DNA of 64,000 nucleotides from Xenorhabdus yunnanensis (GCF_028598805.1 NZ_JAQRFI010000006.1:1-64000); one strand, 5' to 3'. Positions 48,320-58,734 are shown, counted from the stretch's first letter. The notes: generated by a model not told the origin, from the sequence alone. A program made the numbers and translations.

Positions 48320-50632
48320 ATGAAAAATAATAGTCAAAAATTAGAAAAACGCCTAATCGCTACCATGATTCAGAAAATTTTAAGCGGCGCACTCTCAGGG
48401 ACATTCGTATTAGGGGCGGCTTTCACCAGCCCTGTTTACGCTATCGAAAATTCAACAGAGCAAAAAGCTGAAAAGAAAAATGAGGTGATGAAATTACCTA
48501 CACTTTCTATCGTTGAGAGTTTACACAATAGCACCAGCGCAGGAAGTTCAGTGCTCAAAAAAGCGGATATTGATCGGACTCAGGCAGATAACATTGCTCA
48601 ATTACTCGACCAACTTCCCGGTGTTTCAATGTCAGGATCTCCGCGTCCCGGTGGACAAACCTTGAATATCTGGGGAATGGGAGACCAAGAAGATGTCAAA
48701 GTCACTCTAGATGATGCACCAAAAGGATTCGAGAAGTACCGTCAGGGTTCCATTTTTATTGAACCTGAATTAATCAAACGTGTAGACGTTGATAAAGGGC
48801 CACACAATTTGCTGAACGGCAACGGTGGATTTGGTGGTTCTGTCAAAATTGTAACGAAAGATGCTGGCGATTTGTTGCGCCCAGATGAGGATTGGGGCGG
48901 CTTGGTCAAACAAAGCTACCATACCAATGACAGACAGTGGATCAATAGTGGCGCAATATATGGCAGAGATCCCAACGGTTTTGTTGATGGCTTACTCTAT
49001 GTCAGTAAACGTGATGGACACAATATCAAACGCCCTGATGGCACACGTTTTGAGTTCTCTCAAAACAACCAAACATCCTATTTATTGAAAACCAATATCT
49101 ATCCCAATGACACACATACTATCAGTTTATCTGCCATGCGCTCTGAATCAGATGGCTGGCAACCTTGGGCGGCTAAACGGGATAAGATGAATATCCCCTC
49201 CGCCAGTGAAATAAAAAAATATGGTCTGGACAAGGCATGGAAAACAAAATTAGTTTTTCGTGATCAAATCGATCAAAACTATTCTGCCAAATGGAATATC
49301 GCTCCAGAAGATAATCCATGGCTAAATCTGACGATGACTTATACCTATTCGAATACTAAACAAAATGATCGTCGCCCTGAAATAGAAGGTGTTAACTTCG
49401 CATCTGCAGGAATTATGGGGCAAAGAAGTTGGATTAAATATGTTGATCAACTAGCTGATATAAATAATAAAAGTGTGTTTTTAATTGGCACAGTAGAACA
49501 CGAATTATTAATGGGTGCTCGTTGGCATAAAAACCAACGCCATATTTTGATGTTTGATAAGAATAAAAAGGACGATCCAGCATTTAATTATGGCTATTAT
49601 CAACCTGGTTATATGCCAGCTGGAGATCAACAAACTTACAGTTTCTATATTCAGGATTCACTAAAATTAGGTAGTGTCACCATCACACCTGGCATCCGTT
49701 ATGACCATATCAACAATGTAGGTAAAGAAAATAATGCCTCGATATATAACAACAAATCGCCTGAAATAAATCATGACTATAACAGGGTAACGTACACTGG
49801 ATGGACACCTCATCTGGGTATGATATGGCAAGCCAACAAAAATCTGTCACTATTTGCAGATATCAGCCGTACATGGCGTGCTCCAGTAGTTGATGAGCAA
49901 TATGAAGTACAGTCAATAGGTAGTCTTCCTGGTTCCAGTCGTAATCTTGATGTTGAAAGGATGACAGGAATTCGTCTTGGCACCATTCTCAATTTCGATA
50001 ATCTGATGCTTGAAGATGATAGCCTGCAAATCCGCACCACCCTATTCCGTAACCGCGGTACAGATGAAATCTTTAAAAGACGTGGAATTTATTGTAAAGC
50101 TCAGATTGAAAGTGGTTCGAGCAGCTCATGTGAAAAACCTCTGGCAAATTATCGCAATCTGTCCGGTTATACCATTGAAGGGCTGGAAATTGAGACTTTC
50201 TATGATAGCAGAACGCTATTCGGGAAATTCTCTTTCTCCACCATGCGCGGCCAGCGTGATGCTTCCATGCGCGATCCGTGGCTAGGTCGTAAAACCTGGA
50301 TTGCAGAAATACCACCAACGTCTGCACATGCCATGTTGGGATTCAAGATTCCACAATGGCAAATGACAATGGGCTGGAAAGGCGATTTTATCCGTAAACA
50401 AGACCGTTCACCAAGGGATGATGATCCAATGGCTATTTCCTGGTCACTCCCTAAAAGTAGCGGTTACGCCTTGCACAGTTTATTTGCAAGCTGGCGTCCT
50501 CCTTATATGAAAGGCTTTGAAGCACGGATCACCATCGATAACCTATTCAACCGCGATTATTATCCGTACTTAGGAGAAGCGGTTTCAGGAATCGGCCGTA
50601 ATTACAAATTCAGTATTTCACAACAGTTCTAA
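48320..50632 (+). CDS. TonB-dependent outer-membrane receptor (heme/hemoglobin-receptor-like)
   Basis: 770 aa. Signal peptide (about 1-42, ending SPVYA), plug domain (about 55-190; LPGVSMSGSPRPGGQTLNIWG, VDKGPHNLLNGNGGFGGSV) and a 22-strand barrel ending in YKFSISQQF with terminal Phe. A likely TonB box is LPTLSIV near 59. WRAPVVDEQ resembles the FRAP box of heme/hemoglobin receptors and SSRNLDVERM the NPDL box, but no His lies between them, so heme as ligand is unproven. There is no N-terminal STN signalling domain, although an ECF sigma gene follows. A Fur-like box upstream and AGGGA before the ATG. Confidence 0.82.
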   Translation: MKNNSQKLEKRLIATMIQKILSGALSGTFVLGAAFTSPVYAIENSTEQKAEKKNEVMKLPTLSIVESLHNSTSAGSSVLKKADIDRTQADNIAQLLDQLPGVSMSGSPRPGGQTLNIWGMGDQEDVKVTLDDAPKGFEKYRQGSIFIEPELIKRVDVDKGPHNLLNGNGGFGGSVKIVTKDAGDLLRPDEDWGGLVKQSYHTNDRQWINSGAIYGRDPNGFVDGLLYVSKRDGHNIKRPDGTRFEFSQNNQTSYLLKTNIYPNDTHTISLSAMRSESDGWQPWAAKRDKMNIPSASEIKKYGLDKAWKTKLVFRDQIDQNYSAKWNIAPEDNPWLNLTMTYTYSNTKQNDRRPEIEGVNFASAGIMGQRSWIKYVDQLADINNKSVFLIGTVEHELLMGARWHKNQRHILMFDKNKKDDPAFNYGYYQPGYMPAGDQQTYSFYIQDSLKLGSVTITPGIRYDHINNVGKENNASIYNNKSPEINHDYNRVTYTGWTPHLGMIWQANKNLSLFADISRTWRAPVVDEQYEVQSIGSLPGSSRNLDVERMTGIRLGTILNFDNLMLEDDSLQIRTTLFRNRGTDEIFKRRGIYCKAQIESGSSSSCEKPLANYRNLSGYTIEGLEIETFYDSRTLFGKFSFSTMRGQRDASMRDPWLGRKTWIAEIPPTSAHAMLGFKIPQWQMTMGWKGDFIRKQDRSPRDDDPMAISWSLPKSSGYALHSLFASWRPPYMKGFEARITIDNLFNRDYYPYLGEAVSGIGRNYKFSISQQF

Positions 50633-50654
50633 CTGACATTTAGCTATTCAATCG

Positions 50655-50683
50655 CTAACCCTCTTAATTTTTAAGGGGGTTAG
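50655..50683. terminator. hairpin after the TonB receptor gene
   Basis: CTAACCCTCTTAA (50655-50667) / TTAAGGGGGTTAG (50671-50683), a 13-bp stem with one G-T pair. No T tract follows, so it may act as an mRNA 3'-end stabiliser or weak terminator. Confidence 0.45.
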
Positions 50684-50718
50684 GTCTAGAATGCTGCGTT
50701 GACTTCTTCCAAATAAAT

Positions 50719-50737
50719 ACAAATAATAATCATTATC
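50719..50737. promoter_or_regulatory. Fur box upstream of the ECF sigma gene
   Basis: The site ends in ATAATCATTATC (50726-50737), identical to the right two-thirds of the Fur consensus GATAATGATAATCATTATC; about 15 of 19 bases match. It lies 33-51 bp before the ATG, so iron repression of the sigma gene is likely (inferred). Confidence 0.72.
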
Positions 50738-50769
50738 ATATTTATCCTATCCCATCAGGCAATATCATC

Positions 50770-51285
50770 ATGGCGGTGCAAAAAAGCACATTTGGGCACA
50801 ATCAAATCGCCCAAAAACTCTATTCCGATTACCATCACTGGTTATGTAACTGGATCAGACAAAACAGTGCTTGTCCAAATCATGCCGAAGATCTCACCCA
50901 TGAGGTTTTTATTAAATTGATGCAATCTTCAGATCTTGAGGATATCCGCCAGCCAAGAGCATTTTTAATGACGATAGCCCGTAGAACCCTTGCCAATTAC
51001 TGGCGCAGGAAAAAACTAGAAGACAATTATCTGGAATATATTAGGGTAATGCCTACAATTTCATCACATTCTTCTGAAAATCAACTCGTGCTGTTAGAAC
51101 GGTTAGAAAAGATAGATAAAACTCTGGATGAATTGCCGACAAAAGTTCGACAGGCATTTCTACTCACTCAGCTACAAGGCCTACGTTACAAAGAAGTTGC
51201 AAAAGATTTAGGCATCTCAATAAGTTCAGTGAAACATTACTTAAATCAAGTCCACAGAAAATGCCATCCTTTCGACATGTCTTGA
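50770..51285 (+). CDS. FecI-type ECF RNA polymerase sigma factor
   Basis: 171 aa. Sigma region 2 (about 15-80: LYSDYHHWLCNWIRQN, HAEDLTHEVFIKLMQ, RAFLMTIARRTLANYWRR) and region 4 HTH (about 115-165: LDELPTKVRQAFLLTQLQGLRYKEVAKDLGISISSVKHYL, cited by its core YKEVAKDLGISISSVKHYL). This is the iron-uptake FecI/HasI class. Normally a FecR/HasS anti-sigma gene follows and the partner receptor carries a signalling domain; neither is seen here. The last codons fall inside a 14-bp tandem repeat, so the original C-terminus may have been altered. The Fur box upstream supports iron control. Confidence 0.9.
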   Translation: MAVQKSTFGHNQIAQKLYSDYHHWLCNWIRQNSACPNHAEDLTHEVFIKLMQSSDLEDIRQPRAFLMTIARRTLANYWRRKKLEDNYLEYIRVMPTISSHSSENQLVLLERLEKIDKTLDELPTKVRQAFLLTQLQGLRYKEVAKDLGISISSVKHYLNQVHRKCHPFDMS

Positions 51286-51360
51286 ACAAAATGTCTTGAA
51301 CAGAATGTCTTGAACAGAATGTCTTGAATAGAATACCTTGAACAAGCATCTCTGAATAGA
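51277..51360 (+). repeat. 14-bp tandem repeat (about six units) at the 3' end of the sigma gene
   Basis: ATGTCTTGAACAGA-type units start at 51277, 51291, 51305, 51319, 51333 and about 51348; the first four are near-identical and the last two diverged. The first unit supplies the sigma-gene stop codon (tct tga, stop at 51283-51285). Confidence 0.88.
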
Positions 51361-51364
51361 CAAC

Positions 51365-51402
51365 AAAAACCCGCTGTTTATCTGGCAGCGGGTTACTTTT
51401 TT
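51365..51402. terminator. bidirectional terminator between the sigma gene and nqrM
   Basis: AACCCGCTG (51368-51376) / CAGCGGGTT (51386-51394). On the plus strand ACTTTTTT follows; on the minus strand TTTTTG follows. It ends both the sigma transcript and the nqr operon. Confidence 0.85.
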
Positions 51403-51435
51403 CTAATCTAAAATTAGTTGGATTGTAAAACAACA

Positions 51436-51660
51436 TCACAGAATACGATTCTTCTCCAACTGTGCTTGATGAGTAGCTTCCCTTGCCATGCGTTTTTTGC
51501 GCGCATCGCAGGGTTCAGGACAATCGCAAACTTTTTCTACGCCGATGCTTCCCAAGCCACCACAACTTCCTTGAATACTCTTGCGCTTAAAAATATAGCC
51601 CAATGCCATTCCCGCAAATGCCAACAGGAAAAAGATAAAAGCAGCAATAAAGACTTCCAT
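51436..51660 (-). CDS. nqrM: Na+-NQR maturation factor NqrM
   Basis: 74-aa membrane-anchored protein (DUF539) needed to insert the Fe between NqrD and NqrE in Na+-NQR. Started at MEVFIAAFIFFLLAFAGMALG behind a GGGGAAAAGG ribosome site; the frame is open 29 codons further up, inside the apbE end, but that is non-family. One membrane helix (about 3-24) precedes a four-cysteine cluster, CGGLGSIGVEKVCDCPEPC. It follows apbE and closes the nqr operon. Confidence 0.93.
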   Translation of the reverse strand: MEVFIAAFIFFLLAFAGMALGYIFKRKSIQGSCGGLGSIGVEKVCDCPEPCDARKKRMAREATHQAQLEKNRIL

Positions 51661-51676
51661 AACCTTTTCCCCTCTC

Positions 51677-52705
51677 TTATTTCTTCTGTAAGTATGCCTT
51701 AAAAGCAGTACTATAATGTTCTTCAAAACCCTCTTTGGTTTTGACAATCATAAAGACCGGAATATTCAGCTTTTCAGCCAGTTCCATTCCTTTCTCTGGC
51801 CCCAATACATCCAAGCCTGTGGAAAAACCATCTGCACTCATGCAAGTCGGTGCTATCACAGTAATTGAAACCAAATTATGTGTTATCGGCCTGCTGGTTT
51901 TAGGGTTAATGGTGTGGGAGTAACGCACGCCATTCTGTTCAAAATAGTTTCGATAATCACCCGATGTTGCCACAGACATATTGCCCGGCTCAATGATCTC
52001 CTGAGCACTCTGTGCCATGCCACTATCCGATGGTTTTTCTATCGCTATCCGCCATGGATTGCCTTTGCCATTGTTGCCCAATGTGCGTACTTCACCGCCA
52101 ATATCAACCATGTAGTTTTTGATGTGCTGAGATTTCAGATACTCAACTACCGCATCAACACCATAACCTTTAGCAATGGAAGAGAGATCAACATACAGTT
52201 CAGGGATGGATTTAATCAGATTATTACCTTCAACAGACAAGTGATTAATGCCTGTCCACGCTCGGCGAGTCTCTAACTCTTCATCCTTCGGTGCTTTGGT
52301 AATTCGCCCTTCCGGCCCAAATCCCCACAAATTCACCAATGGGCCAACAGTGACATCCAGTGCACCTTCTGTCAGCTTATTGATTCGAATAGCTTCTTTG
52401 ACAACTTTCGCTGTCGCGGCAGATACCGGAAACGGTTTATTCACTTCACGGCTTTGATTAAAACGACTCAATTCAGAATTTGGCCGATAAGTGGACATCT
52501 GATCGTTCACCTCTTCCAGTAACCGATCAATCTCTTTTTGTAGGTTTTCTGGGGCAGGTGCAGACGAGTCAGCAACATATTTAACGGAGTAATACGTCCC
52601 CATTGTTTGCCCATTCAAGTTTTGCTGTTCAGGGCCACCACACGCTGCCAGTAGCACAACCGAAAACAACAATGCCCCCCAGTGGATAATTTTTTTACTC
52701 AACAT
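51677..52705 (-). CDS. apbE: FAD:protein FMN transferase ApbE
   Basis: Periplasmic lipoprotein that attaches FMN covalently to Thr residues of NqrB and NqrC (SGAT motifs), taking FMN from FAD. 342 aa. Lipobox LLAACG with Cys22; family motifs NGQTMGTYYSVKY, YVDLSSIAKGYGVDAVVEYL, GGEVRTLG, YSHTINPKTSRPI and CMSADGFSTGLDVLG (Mg-binding Asp/Thr). Encoded directly after nqrF with a hairpin in the 91-bp spacer, and before nqrM. Confidence 0.95.
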   Translation of the reverse strand: MLSKKIIHWGALLFSVVLLAACGGPEQQNLNGQTMGTYYSVKYVADSSAPAPENLQKEIDRLLEEVNDQMSTYRPNSELSRFNQSREVNKPFPVSAATAKVVKEAIRINKLTEGALDVTVGPLVNLWGFGPEGRITKAPKDEELETRRAWTGINHLSVEGNNLIKSIPELYVDLSSIAKGYGVDAVVEYLKSQHIKNYMVDIGGEVRTLGNNGKGNPWRIAIEKPSDSGMAQSAQEIIEPGNMSVATSGDYRNYFEQNGVRYSHTINPKTSRPITHNLVSITVIAPTCMSADGFSTGLDVLGPEKGMELAEKLNIPVFMIVKTKEGFEEHYSTAFKAYLQKK

Positions 52706-52747
52706 AATTCACTCTTTCTGACCCATTTTGGTTCTTTCTGAATCGTC

Positions 52748-52769
52748 AGCGCCCACAAAAGTGGGCGCT
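52748..52769 (-). terminator. intra-operon hairpin between nqrF and apbE
   Basis: A perfect 9-bp GC-rich stem, AGCGCCCAC / GTGGGCGCT, with a 4-nt loop. No T tract follows on the minus strand (GACGATTC), so it more likely stabilises or attenuates the upstream nqr mRNA than ends it fully. Confidence 0.5.
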
Positions 52770-52796
52770 TATCATTAAATCAGATTGTTACAAACA

Positions 52797-54023
52797 TCAG
52801 CCGCCGAAGTCATCCAGCATGATGTTTTCATCTTCTACGCCGAGGTCTTTCAGCATCTTAATAACCGCGGCGTTCATGACTGGAGGCCCACACATATAGA
52901 ATTCACAGTCTTCTGGTGCCGGATGATCTTTCAGGTAGTTCTCATACAGGACATTATGAATAAAGCCTGTGTAACCATCCCAATTATCTTCCGGCAGAGC
53001 ATCTGACAATGCCACATGCCATGTGAAGTTCTCATTTTCTGCCGCCAGCTGATCGAAATCTTCGGTATAGAACATTTCACGTTTAGAACGTGCACCATAC
53101 CAGAAGGTGATCTTGCGCTTGGAGCTCAAACGCTTGAGCTGGTCGAAGATATGAGAACGCATTGGCGCCATACCTGCACCACCACCGATGAAGACCATTT
53201 CTGCATCAGTATCTTTCGCAAAGAATTCACCAAATGGACCAGAAATTGTTACCTTATCACCCGCTTTCAGTGACCAAATATATGAAGACATGATACCCGG
53301 AACAACATCTGGATTTCTTGGTGGTGGCGTTGCAATACGTACATTCAGCATGATAATGCCATGCTCTTCCGGATAGTTCGCCATTGAATATGCACGAACC
53401 GTCGGTTCTTTCACTTCAGAGACATAACGGAACAGATTGAATTTATCCCAATCTTCACGGTATTCCTGTGGTACTTCATAATCCGCATAACGGGCAATGT
53501 GTGGAGGACATTCAATCTGAATGTAACCACCTGCACGGAATGGCACCACTTCCCCATCAGGAATTTTCAGCTTCAATTCTTTAATGAAAGTTGCTTTGTT
53601 ATCGTTGGAGATAACTTCACACTCCCATTTCTTAACGCCGAAGATCTCCTCTGGCAGCTCGATTTTCAGGTCTTGTTTAACATTAACCTGACATGCCAAT
53701 CGGCAGCCTTCTTTTGCTTCACGCTTATTGATGTGGGAAAGTTCCGTTGGCAGGATATCACCACCGCCTTCACTGATTTTCACACGGCACTGACCACAAG
53801 AGCCACCACCACCGCACGCAGAGGAAACGAAAATCCCTTGGTTGGAAAGCATATTTAACAATTTGTCACCAGCGGGAGCAGAGAAACTCTTGTCCTCATC
53901 GCCATTGACTTCAACTTTAATATCCCCGGTGTTTACTAACTTAGATTTTGCGAACAAAATCATTGCCGTCAGTACCAACACAATCAGGGTAAACATTACT
54001 ACGCCTAAGATGATTATATCCAT
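52797..54023 (-). CDS. nqrF: Na+-translocating NADH:quinone reductase subunit F
   Basis: NADH-oxidising entry subunit of Na+-NQR. 408 aa. One N-terminal membrane helix (about 3-25), a [2Fe-2S] ferredoxin domain with [15 protein letters not shown] and a fourth Cys in GCRLACQV (about 35-125), and an FNR-like FAD/NADH domain with [11 protein letters not shown] and [21 protein letters not shown]-terminus [22 protein letters not shown]. Sixth gene of nqrABCDEF. Confidence 0.98.
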   Translation of the reverse strand: MDIIILGVVMFTLIVLVLTAMILFAKSKLVNTGDIKVEVNGDEDKSFSAPAGDKLLNMLSNQGIFVSSACGGGGSCGQCRVKISEGGGDILPTELSHINKREAKEGCRLACQVNVKQDLKIELPEEIFGVKKWECEVISNDNKATFIKELKLKIPDGEVVPFRAGGYIQIECPPHIARYADYEVPQEYREDWDKFNLFRYVSEVKEPTVRAYSMANYPEEHGIIMLNVRIATPPPRNPDVVPGIMSSYIWSLKAGDKVTISGPFGEFFAKDTDAEMVFIGGGAGMAPMRSHIFDQLKRLSSKRKITFWYGARSKREMFYTEDFDQLAAENENFTWHVALSDALPEDNWDGYTGFIHNVLYENYLKDHPAPEDCEFYMCGPPVMNAAVIKMLKDLGVEDENIMLDDFGG

Positions 54024-54038
54024 GAATTCTTCTCGCCT

Positions 54039-54635
54039 TTAGAGCTGCACACCGGAGAAGGACATAAAACCCAATGCCATCAAACCGGTGGTGACAAAGG
54101 TGATTCCCAATCCTTTCAGACCTGCCGGAACATCCGCATATTTCATTTTTTCACGGATCGCAGCCATCAGAACAATCGCCAACATCCAACCCATACCTGA
54201 GCCGAAACCGTATACGATGGACTCTCCGAAGTTATAGTCACGCTGTGCCATGAATGAAACGCCACCGAAAATTGCACAGTTCACTGTAATCAACGGCAGG
54301 AAAATACCCAACGCGTTGTAAAGTGCCGGAACATAACGGTCTAAGATCATTTCCAGGATCTGTACCAGTGCAGCAATTACCCCGATAAAGGTAATGAAGT
54401 TCAGGAAGCTCAAATCCACCCCATCCATCAAGGCTCCATCACGGAGTACCAGATTGTAGACAAGGTTATTGGCAGGAACGGAAATTCCCAATACAACAGT
54501 TACAGCTACACCCAGGCCAAAAGCCGTTTTAACGTTCTTTGATACCGCCAAAAACGTACACATACCGAGGAAGAAAGATAGCGCCATATTCTCGATAAAA
54601 ACTGCGCGGACGAACAAACTAATATAGTGTTCCAT
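54039..54635 (-). CDS. nqrE: Na+-translocating NADH:quinone reductase subunit E
   Basis: Six-helix inner-membrane subunit; with NqrD it holds an intramembrane iron centre through conserved cysteines ([21 protein letters not shown]). 198 aa. Fifteen bp upstream of nqrF and 8 bp after nqrD. Homologous to RnfA, but operon context and sequence assign it to Nqr. Confidence 0.97.
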   Translation of the reverse strand: MEHYISLFVRAVFIENMALSFFLGMCTFLAVSKNVKTAFGLGVAVTVVLGISVPANNLVYNLVLRDGALMDGVDLSFLNFITFIGVIAALVQILEMILDRYVPALYNALGIFLPLITVNCAIFGGVSFMAQRDYNFGESIVYGFGSGMGWMLAIVLMAAIREKMKYADVPAGLKGLGITFVTTGLMALGFMSFSGVQL

Positions 54636-54643
54636 TTTGTTTG

Positions 54644-55273
54644 TTACTCCTTCTCAACCTGCGCAGGTTTCAGAGTCCGCAGACCCCAAATCAGCATACC
54701 AATAATGAAGAATGCACTCGGTGCCAGAAGGAACAAGCCATTTGGTTGATACCAACCGCCATTTTTGACAGATTCCAGCACTGTAATACCGAACAATTTC
54801 CCTGAACCAAACAGTTCACGCAAGAAACCAACCAGCAACAGAATGACGCCATAGCCCAAACCATTACCGATACCATCCATGAAACTTTCAACTGGTGGTG
54901 CTTTCATGGCGTAGGCTTCAGCACGTCCCATTACAATACAGTTCGTGATGATAAGACCAACAAACACCGATAGCTGTTTGGAAATTTCGTAGGCATAAGC
55001 CTGCAAAATCTGGTCTACTACGATAACGAGTGATGCAATGATCGCCATTTGCACAATGATTCGCACACTGCCAGGAATGTAGTTACGAATCAATGAAATG
55101 AAAAAGTTAGAAAATGCTGTCACTAATGTCACAGCAATAGTCATAACCAACGCAGTTTCCAGTTTGGTGGTTACAGCCAGTGCCGAACACACCCCCAGAA
55201 CCTGCAATGCAATTGGGTTATTATCAAACAGCGGCCCAATAAGGACGCGTTTTATCTCTTTACTATCAGCCAT
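54644..55273 (-). CDS. nqrD: Na+-translocating NADH:quinone reductase subunit D
   Basis: Inner-membrane subunit, 209 aa, six hydrophobic segments. Conserved [22 protein letters not shown] (first Cys) and [18 protein letters not shown] (second Cys) line the Fe site shared with NqrE. The start codon overlaps the nqrC end by 8 bp, indicating translational coupling. Confidence 0.97.
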   Translation of the reverse strand: MADSKEIKRVLIGPLFDNNPIALQVLGVCSALAVTTKLETALVMTIAVTLVTAFSNFFISLIRNYIPGSVRIIVQMAIIASLVIVVDQILQAYAYEISKQLSVFVGLIITNCIVMGRAEAYAMKAPPVESFMDGIGNGLGYGVILLLVGFLRELFGSGKLFGITVLESVKNGGWYQPNGLFLLAPSAFFIIGMLIWGLRTLKPAQVEKE

Positions 55274-56060
55274 CTTTCAAGGCTCCCTCGCGTACTTTTT
55301 TCAGGAACGGGCCAAAACCGTTATCACCCAGCCAGAAATCAAACATATGCTGAACACCGTTAGAGGTCAGGGTCGCGCCGGATAGACCATCTACACCATA
55401 AGGGTTATCACCAGCACCACCACGAACAACTTTAATCGCTGGCTCACCTTGTGGGTTATAGAGCTTTTTACCCACCCACTGCTTACGCCATTGTGGGTTA
55501 TCAACTTCACCACCCAAACCCGGTGTTTCACCCTGAGAGTAGTAAGTAATGCCATGAGAGGTTACGCCATCTATATCAATGGCAACGAAGGCATACATCA
55601 TTGACCACAGGCCAGAACCGTACACTGGCAAAACCAGTTCAGTCGTTTTGCCTTGCTCATCCTTAACCAGATAAATTTCTGCCATATTGGCACGGCGACG
55701 AATTTTCGCCAGATCCTGCTCTGGTAATAAAGCGACACTGGTTTCGTCACTGCGCAGAGCATTATTCAGGTCGAAATTGCCGCTGCTTTTTTCCAATGTT
55801 GCCGTTTTCAAGTCAAGCAATTCAGGCTGAATACGGCTGCTATAGATTTCTTTGATTTCCGTGGCCGTCATGCCCGATTTTAACAAACCAGCCACATCCA
55901 GAATATTACGCTGTTTATCCAGCAGTTTCTGTTCCTGCTGCTGTGCTTTCAAACCTACGGCTGACCCAGCAACCACAATTGAACATACAAGGCACAGTAC
56001 AAAAACAACGAGAAACGTCCTGCCGACACTGTCATTATTTTTTGGTTTATCATTAGCCAC
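55266..56060 (-). CDS. nqrC: Na+-translocating NADH:quinone reductase subunit C
   Basis: 264 aa with one N-terminal membrane helix (about 14-34) and a periplasmic FMN-binding domain. The covalent FMN site SGATLTS is present ([14 protein letters not shown]), the target of ApbE encoded downstream. [16 protein letters not shown] is typical of the family. Overlaps nqrB and nqrD by 8 bp at each side. Confidence 0.97.
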   Translation of the reverse strand: MANDKPKNNDSVGRTFLVVFVLCLVCSIVVAGSAVGLKAQQQEQKLLDKQRNILDVAGLLKSGMTATEIKEIYSSRIQPELLDLKTATLEKSSGNFDLNNALRSDETSVALLPEQDLAKIRRRANMAEIYLVKDEQGKTTELVLPVYGSGLWSMMYAFVAIDIDGVTSHGITYYSQGETPGLGGEVDNPQWRKQWVGKKLYNPQGEPAIKVVRGGAGDNPYGVDGLSGATLTSNGVQHMFDFWLGDNGFGPFLKKVREGALKDG

Positions 56061-57291
56061 GGGCTTTTCTCCGCTTAATATTGGCCTGTACGACCAGATA
56101 ATCGAACAGTGGCGCGAACAGGTTAGCGAACAGAATCGCCAACATCATTCCTTCTGGATACGCTGGGTTTACAACTCTGATCAAAATACACATAACACCG
56201 ATCAGAATACCGTATGCCCATTTACCTTTATCCGTAAACGCTGCGGATACAGGGTCAGTAGCCATAAAGATCATACCGAAAGCGAAGCCTCCCAGAACCA
56301 TATGCCAGTACCATGGCATAGCAAACATTGGGTTAGTGCTGGAGCCAATCGCATTAAACAGGTAAGACATTGCAATCATACCGATCATCACACCAGCAAC
56401 GATGCGCCATGAAGCGATACGAGCAAACAGAATGATGGCACCACCGATAAAAATCATCAGAGTGGAGACTTCACCAATTGAACCGGGAATGTTACCAATG
56501 AAAGCATCCATCCAAGTGATTGGCTGCCCAGTAATGGTATTCATCAAACCGTGGCTACCCGCAGTTGCCCATTGAGACAAAGGCGTTGCACCAGAGAAAC
56601 CGTCAGCCGCAGTCCAGACCAAATCGCCAGAAATCTGGGCGGGATAAGCAAAGAACAGAAAAGCGCGACCAGCCAAGGCTGGGTTAAGGAAGTTACGACC
56701 AGTACCACCAAAGATTTCTTTCGCAACCACTACGCCGAAAGTAATCCCCAAAGCAGCCTGCCACAATGGCAGTGTTGGTGGAACAATCAGTGCAAACAAA
56801 ATGGAGCTGACAAAGAAGCCTTCGTTGATTTCGTGTTTACGGATAATGGCAAACAAAACTTCCCAGAAACCACCAACGACAAAAACAACCGCATAAATTG
56901 GCAGGAAGTAAGTCGCTCCTAACAGCATTTTACTGCACCACCCTGCATCTGGTGTCAATGACGCACCAAGATACTGAGCAAGTACATAATGCCAATCAGA
57001 AGACAAAATCTGCTGTAAGGCATCTCCATTATATAAATTAGTCAGGGCTGGTATTGCCTGATTCCCGACGTTATACATTCCCCAAAACATCGCAGGGAAA
57101 ACAGATAGCCACACCAAGATCATCATGCGTTTGAGATCAATGGCATCACGAACATGGGCACGCCCTTTTGTCACTATACCCGGCGTGTAGAAAACGGTGC
57201 TTACTGCCTCATAGAGAGGATAATATTTTTCCAGTTTGCCGCCGGCCTCAAAGTGATGCTCTACTTTTTCAAATAAATTTTTCAGGCCCAT
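56053..57291 (-). CDS. nqrB: Na+-translocating NADH:quinone reductase subunit B
   Basis: Main membrane subunit, 412 aa, about ten helices; binds riboflavin and a covalent FMN at SGATPLSQW ([10 protein letters not shown]) and forms the Na+ path. Also [20 protein letters not shown] and [17 protein letters not shown]. Starts 3 bp after nqrA. Confidence 0.98.
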   Translation of the reverse strand: MGLKNLFEKVEHHFEAGGKLEKYYPLYEAVSTVFYTPGIVTKGRAHVRDAIDLKRMMILVWLSVFPAMFWGMYNVGNQAIPALTNLYNGDALQQILSSDWHYVLAQYLGASLTPDAGWCSKMLLGATYFLPIYAVVFVVGGFWEVLFAIIRKHEINEGFFVSSILFALIVPPTLPLWQAALGITFGVVVAKEIFGGTGRNFLNPALAGRAFLFFAYPAQISGDLVWTAADGFSGATPLSQWATAGSHGLMNTITGQPITWMDAFIGNIPGSIGEVSTLMIFIGGAIILFARIASWRIVAGVMIGMIAMSYLFNAIGSSTNPMFAMPWYWHMVLGGFAFGMIFMATDPVSAAFTDKGKWAYGILIGVMCILIRVVNPAYPEGMMLAILFANLFAPLFDYLVVQANIKRRKARG

Positions 57292-57294
57292 GAG

Positions 57295-58638
57295 TTACCC
57301 TTCCAGCTCAATCTTAGTCAGCACGTCACGCAGTACTGGACCGTACTCATATTTGCCGGGGCAAACATAGGTACACAATGCCAAATCTTCTTCATCCAAC
57401 TCCAGACAACCCAGCGCCTGAGCACTATCAGTATCGCCTGCAAGCAAGTCACGCAATAGGTGCGTTGCCATGATATCCAGTGGCATTACACGCTCATAGT
57501 TGCCAATTGGCACCATGGAACGTTCCCCACCATTTGTCGTGGTTGAGAAAGCAAAACGTTTCTTTTTCAGGAAATGGCCAATTGTGGTGCGGGTAATAGA
57601 AAACTTATTAATACCCGGAGCGATCCAACCGAATAGCTCTTTTTCCCGACCTTCTGCAAGGACGGAAACTAATGTATGGAAGCGGCCAAGATAATGGCGA
57701 GCATCATCTGATTTTGTCCCACACAGTACGGAACCAGAAATAATACGGTTGTCACCTTCTTTCAACTGATTTTGCGTCAATTCCAGCAAATCAGCACCCA
57801 GCTTGGTACGTACCAGCCGTGGAGATTTAACCTGCGGCCCAGCCAGAGATACTATGCGATCAGTATAAAGTTCACCTGTGGTAAACAGTTTACCGATGGC
57901 AATGACATCCTGATACCCCAGATGCCATACCATTTTCTGAGCACTGACAGGTTCAATGAAATGAATATGAGTACCAACCAAACCGGCTGGATGTGGGCCA
58001 GCAAACTGGTTATATATGATTTGAGCGTTATTTCCTGCTGTTGGAATATTTCCAGCGCCATGGCAGACGTGGATTTTCTCATCTGTCAATTTTGACAGAA
58101 CATTCAGGCCATCAACAAAAGCCTCTTCCTGAGTAGCAATAACGACTAAAGGATCAGCAGCCAGTGGCTGAGTATCCATCGCCGTAACAAAGATTGCCTT
58201 TGGTGTGGAACCGGGAACAGGAGAATGACTGAAAGGACGTGTACGCAATGCTGTCCACAGCCCTGATGCAAGCAGATTTTTCTCTACCTGTTCACGGCTC
58301 AGGCCAGCAAGTTCAGCACGTTCGTAGCGATCAAACGTAACTTTCTCATCACCATTCACTTCAATAACGACAGATTGCAGGACACGGCGCTCACCACGCC
58401 CAATGGTTACAATTTTACCGCTTGCAGGACTAGTGAAAATAACCCCTGGGTTCTTTTTGTCTTCAAAAAGAATTTGCCCTTTTTTAACATGCTCACCTTC
58501 CTTAACCAGCATAGAAGGACGCATTCCAACATATTCTTCGCCCAATAAAGCGACATGGCGAATTGTTGGACCGTCTTCTATAACTTGGGCAGGCTCTCCT
58601 GCTATCGGGAGGTTGAGTCCTTTTTTAATTTTTATCAT
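57295..58638 (-). CDS. nqrA: Na+-translocating NADH:quinone reductase subunit A
   Basis: Peripheral cytosolic subunit implicated in quinone access. 447 aa. [16 protein letters not shown] at the N-terminus, [36 protein letters not shown] and [16 protein letters not shown]. First gene of the operon. Upstream an inverted repeat CTTGAG (58735-58740) / CTCAAG (58751-58756) lies where the promoter is expected. Confidence 0.98.
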   Translation of the reverse strand: MIKIKKGLNLPIAGEPAQVIEDGPTIRHVALLGEEYVGMRPSMLVKEGEHVKKGQILFEDKKNPGVIFTSPASGKIVTIGRGERRVLQSVVIEVNGDEKVTFDRYERAELAGLSREQVEKNLLASGLWTALRTRPFSHSPVPGSTPKAIFVTAMDTQPLAADPLVVIATQEEAFVDGLNVLSKLTDEKIHVCHGAGNIPTAGNNAQIIYNQFAGPHPAGLVGTHIHFIEPVSAQKMVWHLGYQDVIAIGKLFTTGELYTDRIVSLAGPQVKSPRLVRTKLGADLLELTQNQLKEGDNRIISGSVLCGTKSDDARHYLGRFHTLVSVLAEGREKELFGWIAPGINKFSITRTTIGHFLKKKRFAFSTTTNGGERSMVPIGNYERVMPLDIMATHLLRDLLAGDTDSAQALGCLELDEEDLALCTYVCPGKYEYGPVLRDVLTKIELEG

Positions 58639-58734
58639 AAGATTTGCACAAGTTTATCAGTTAAATCATATACTACAGATTACCCTAGGGTATTTCCTTG
58701 GGGTAATGCAGCGACTTCAGTAATAAAAAAACAC

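Noticed and set aside
51277-51360. Short repeat array considered as CRISPR
   Set aside because: Units are contiguous 14-mers without unique spacers; no cas genes in the window.
51164-51439. 91-codon minus-strand ORF with repeated FKTFCSR-like segments
   Set aside because: The repetition comes from reading the 14-bp tandem repeat antisense; it crosses the bidirectional terminator.
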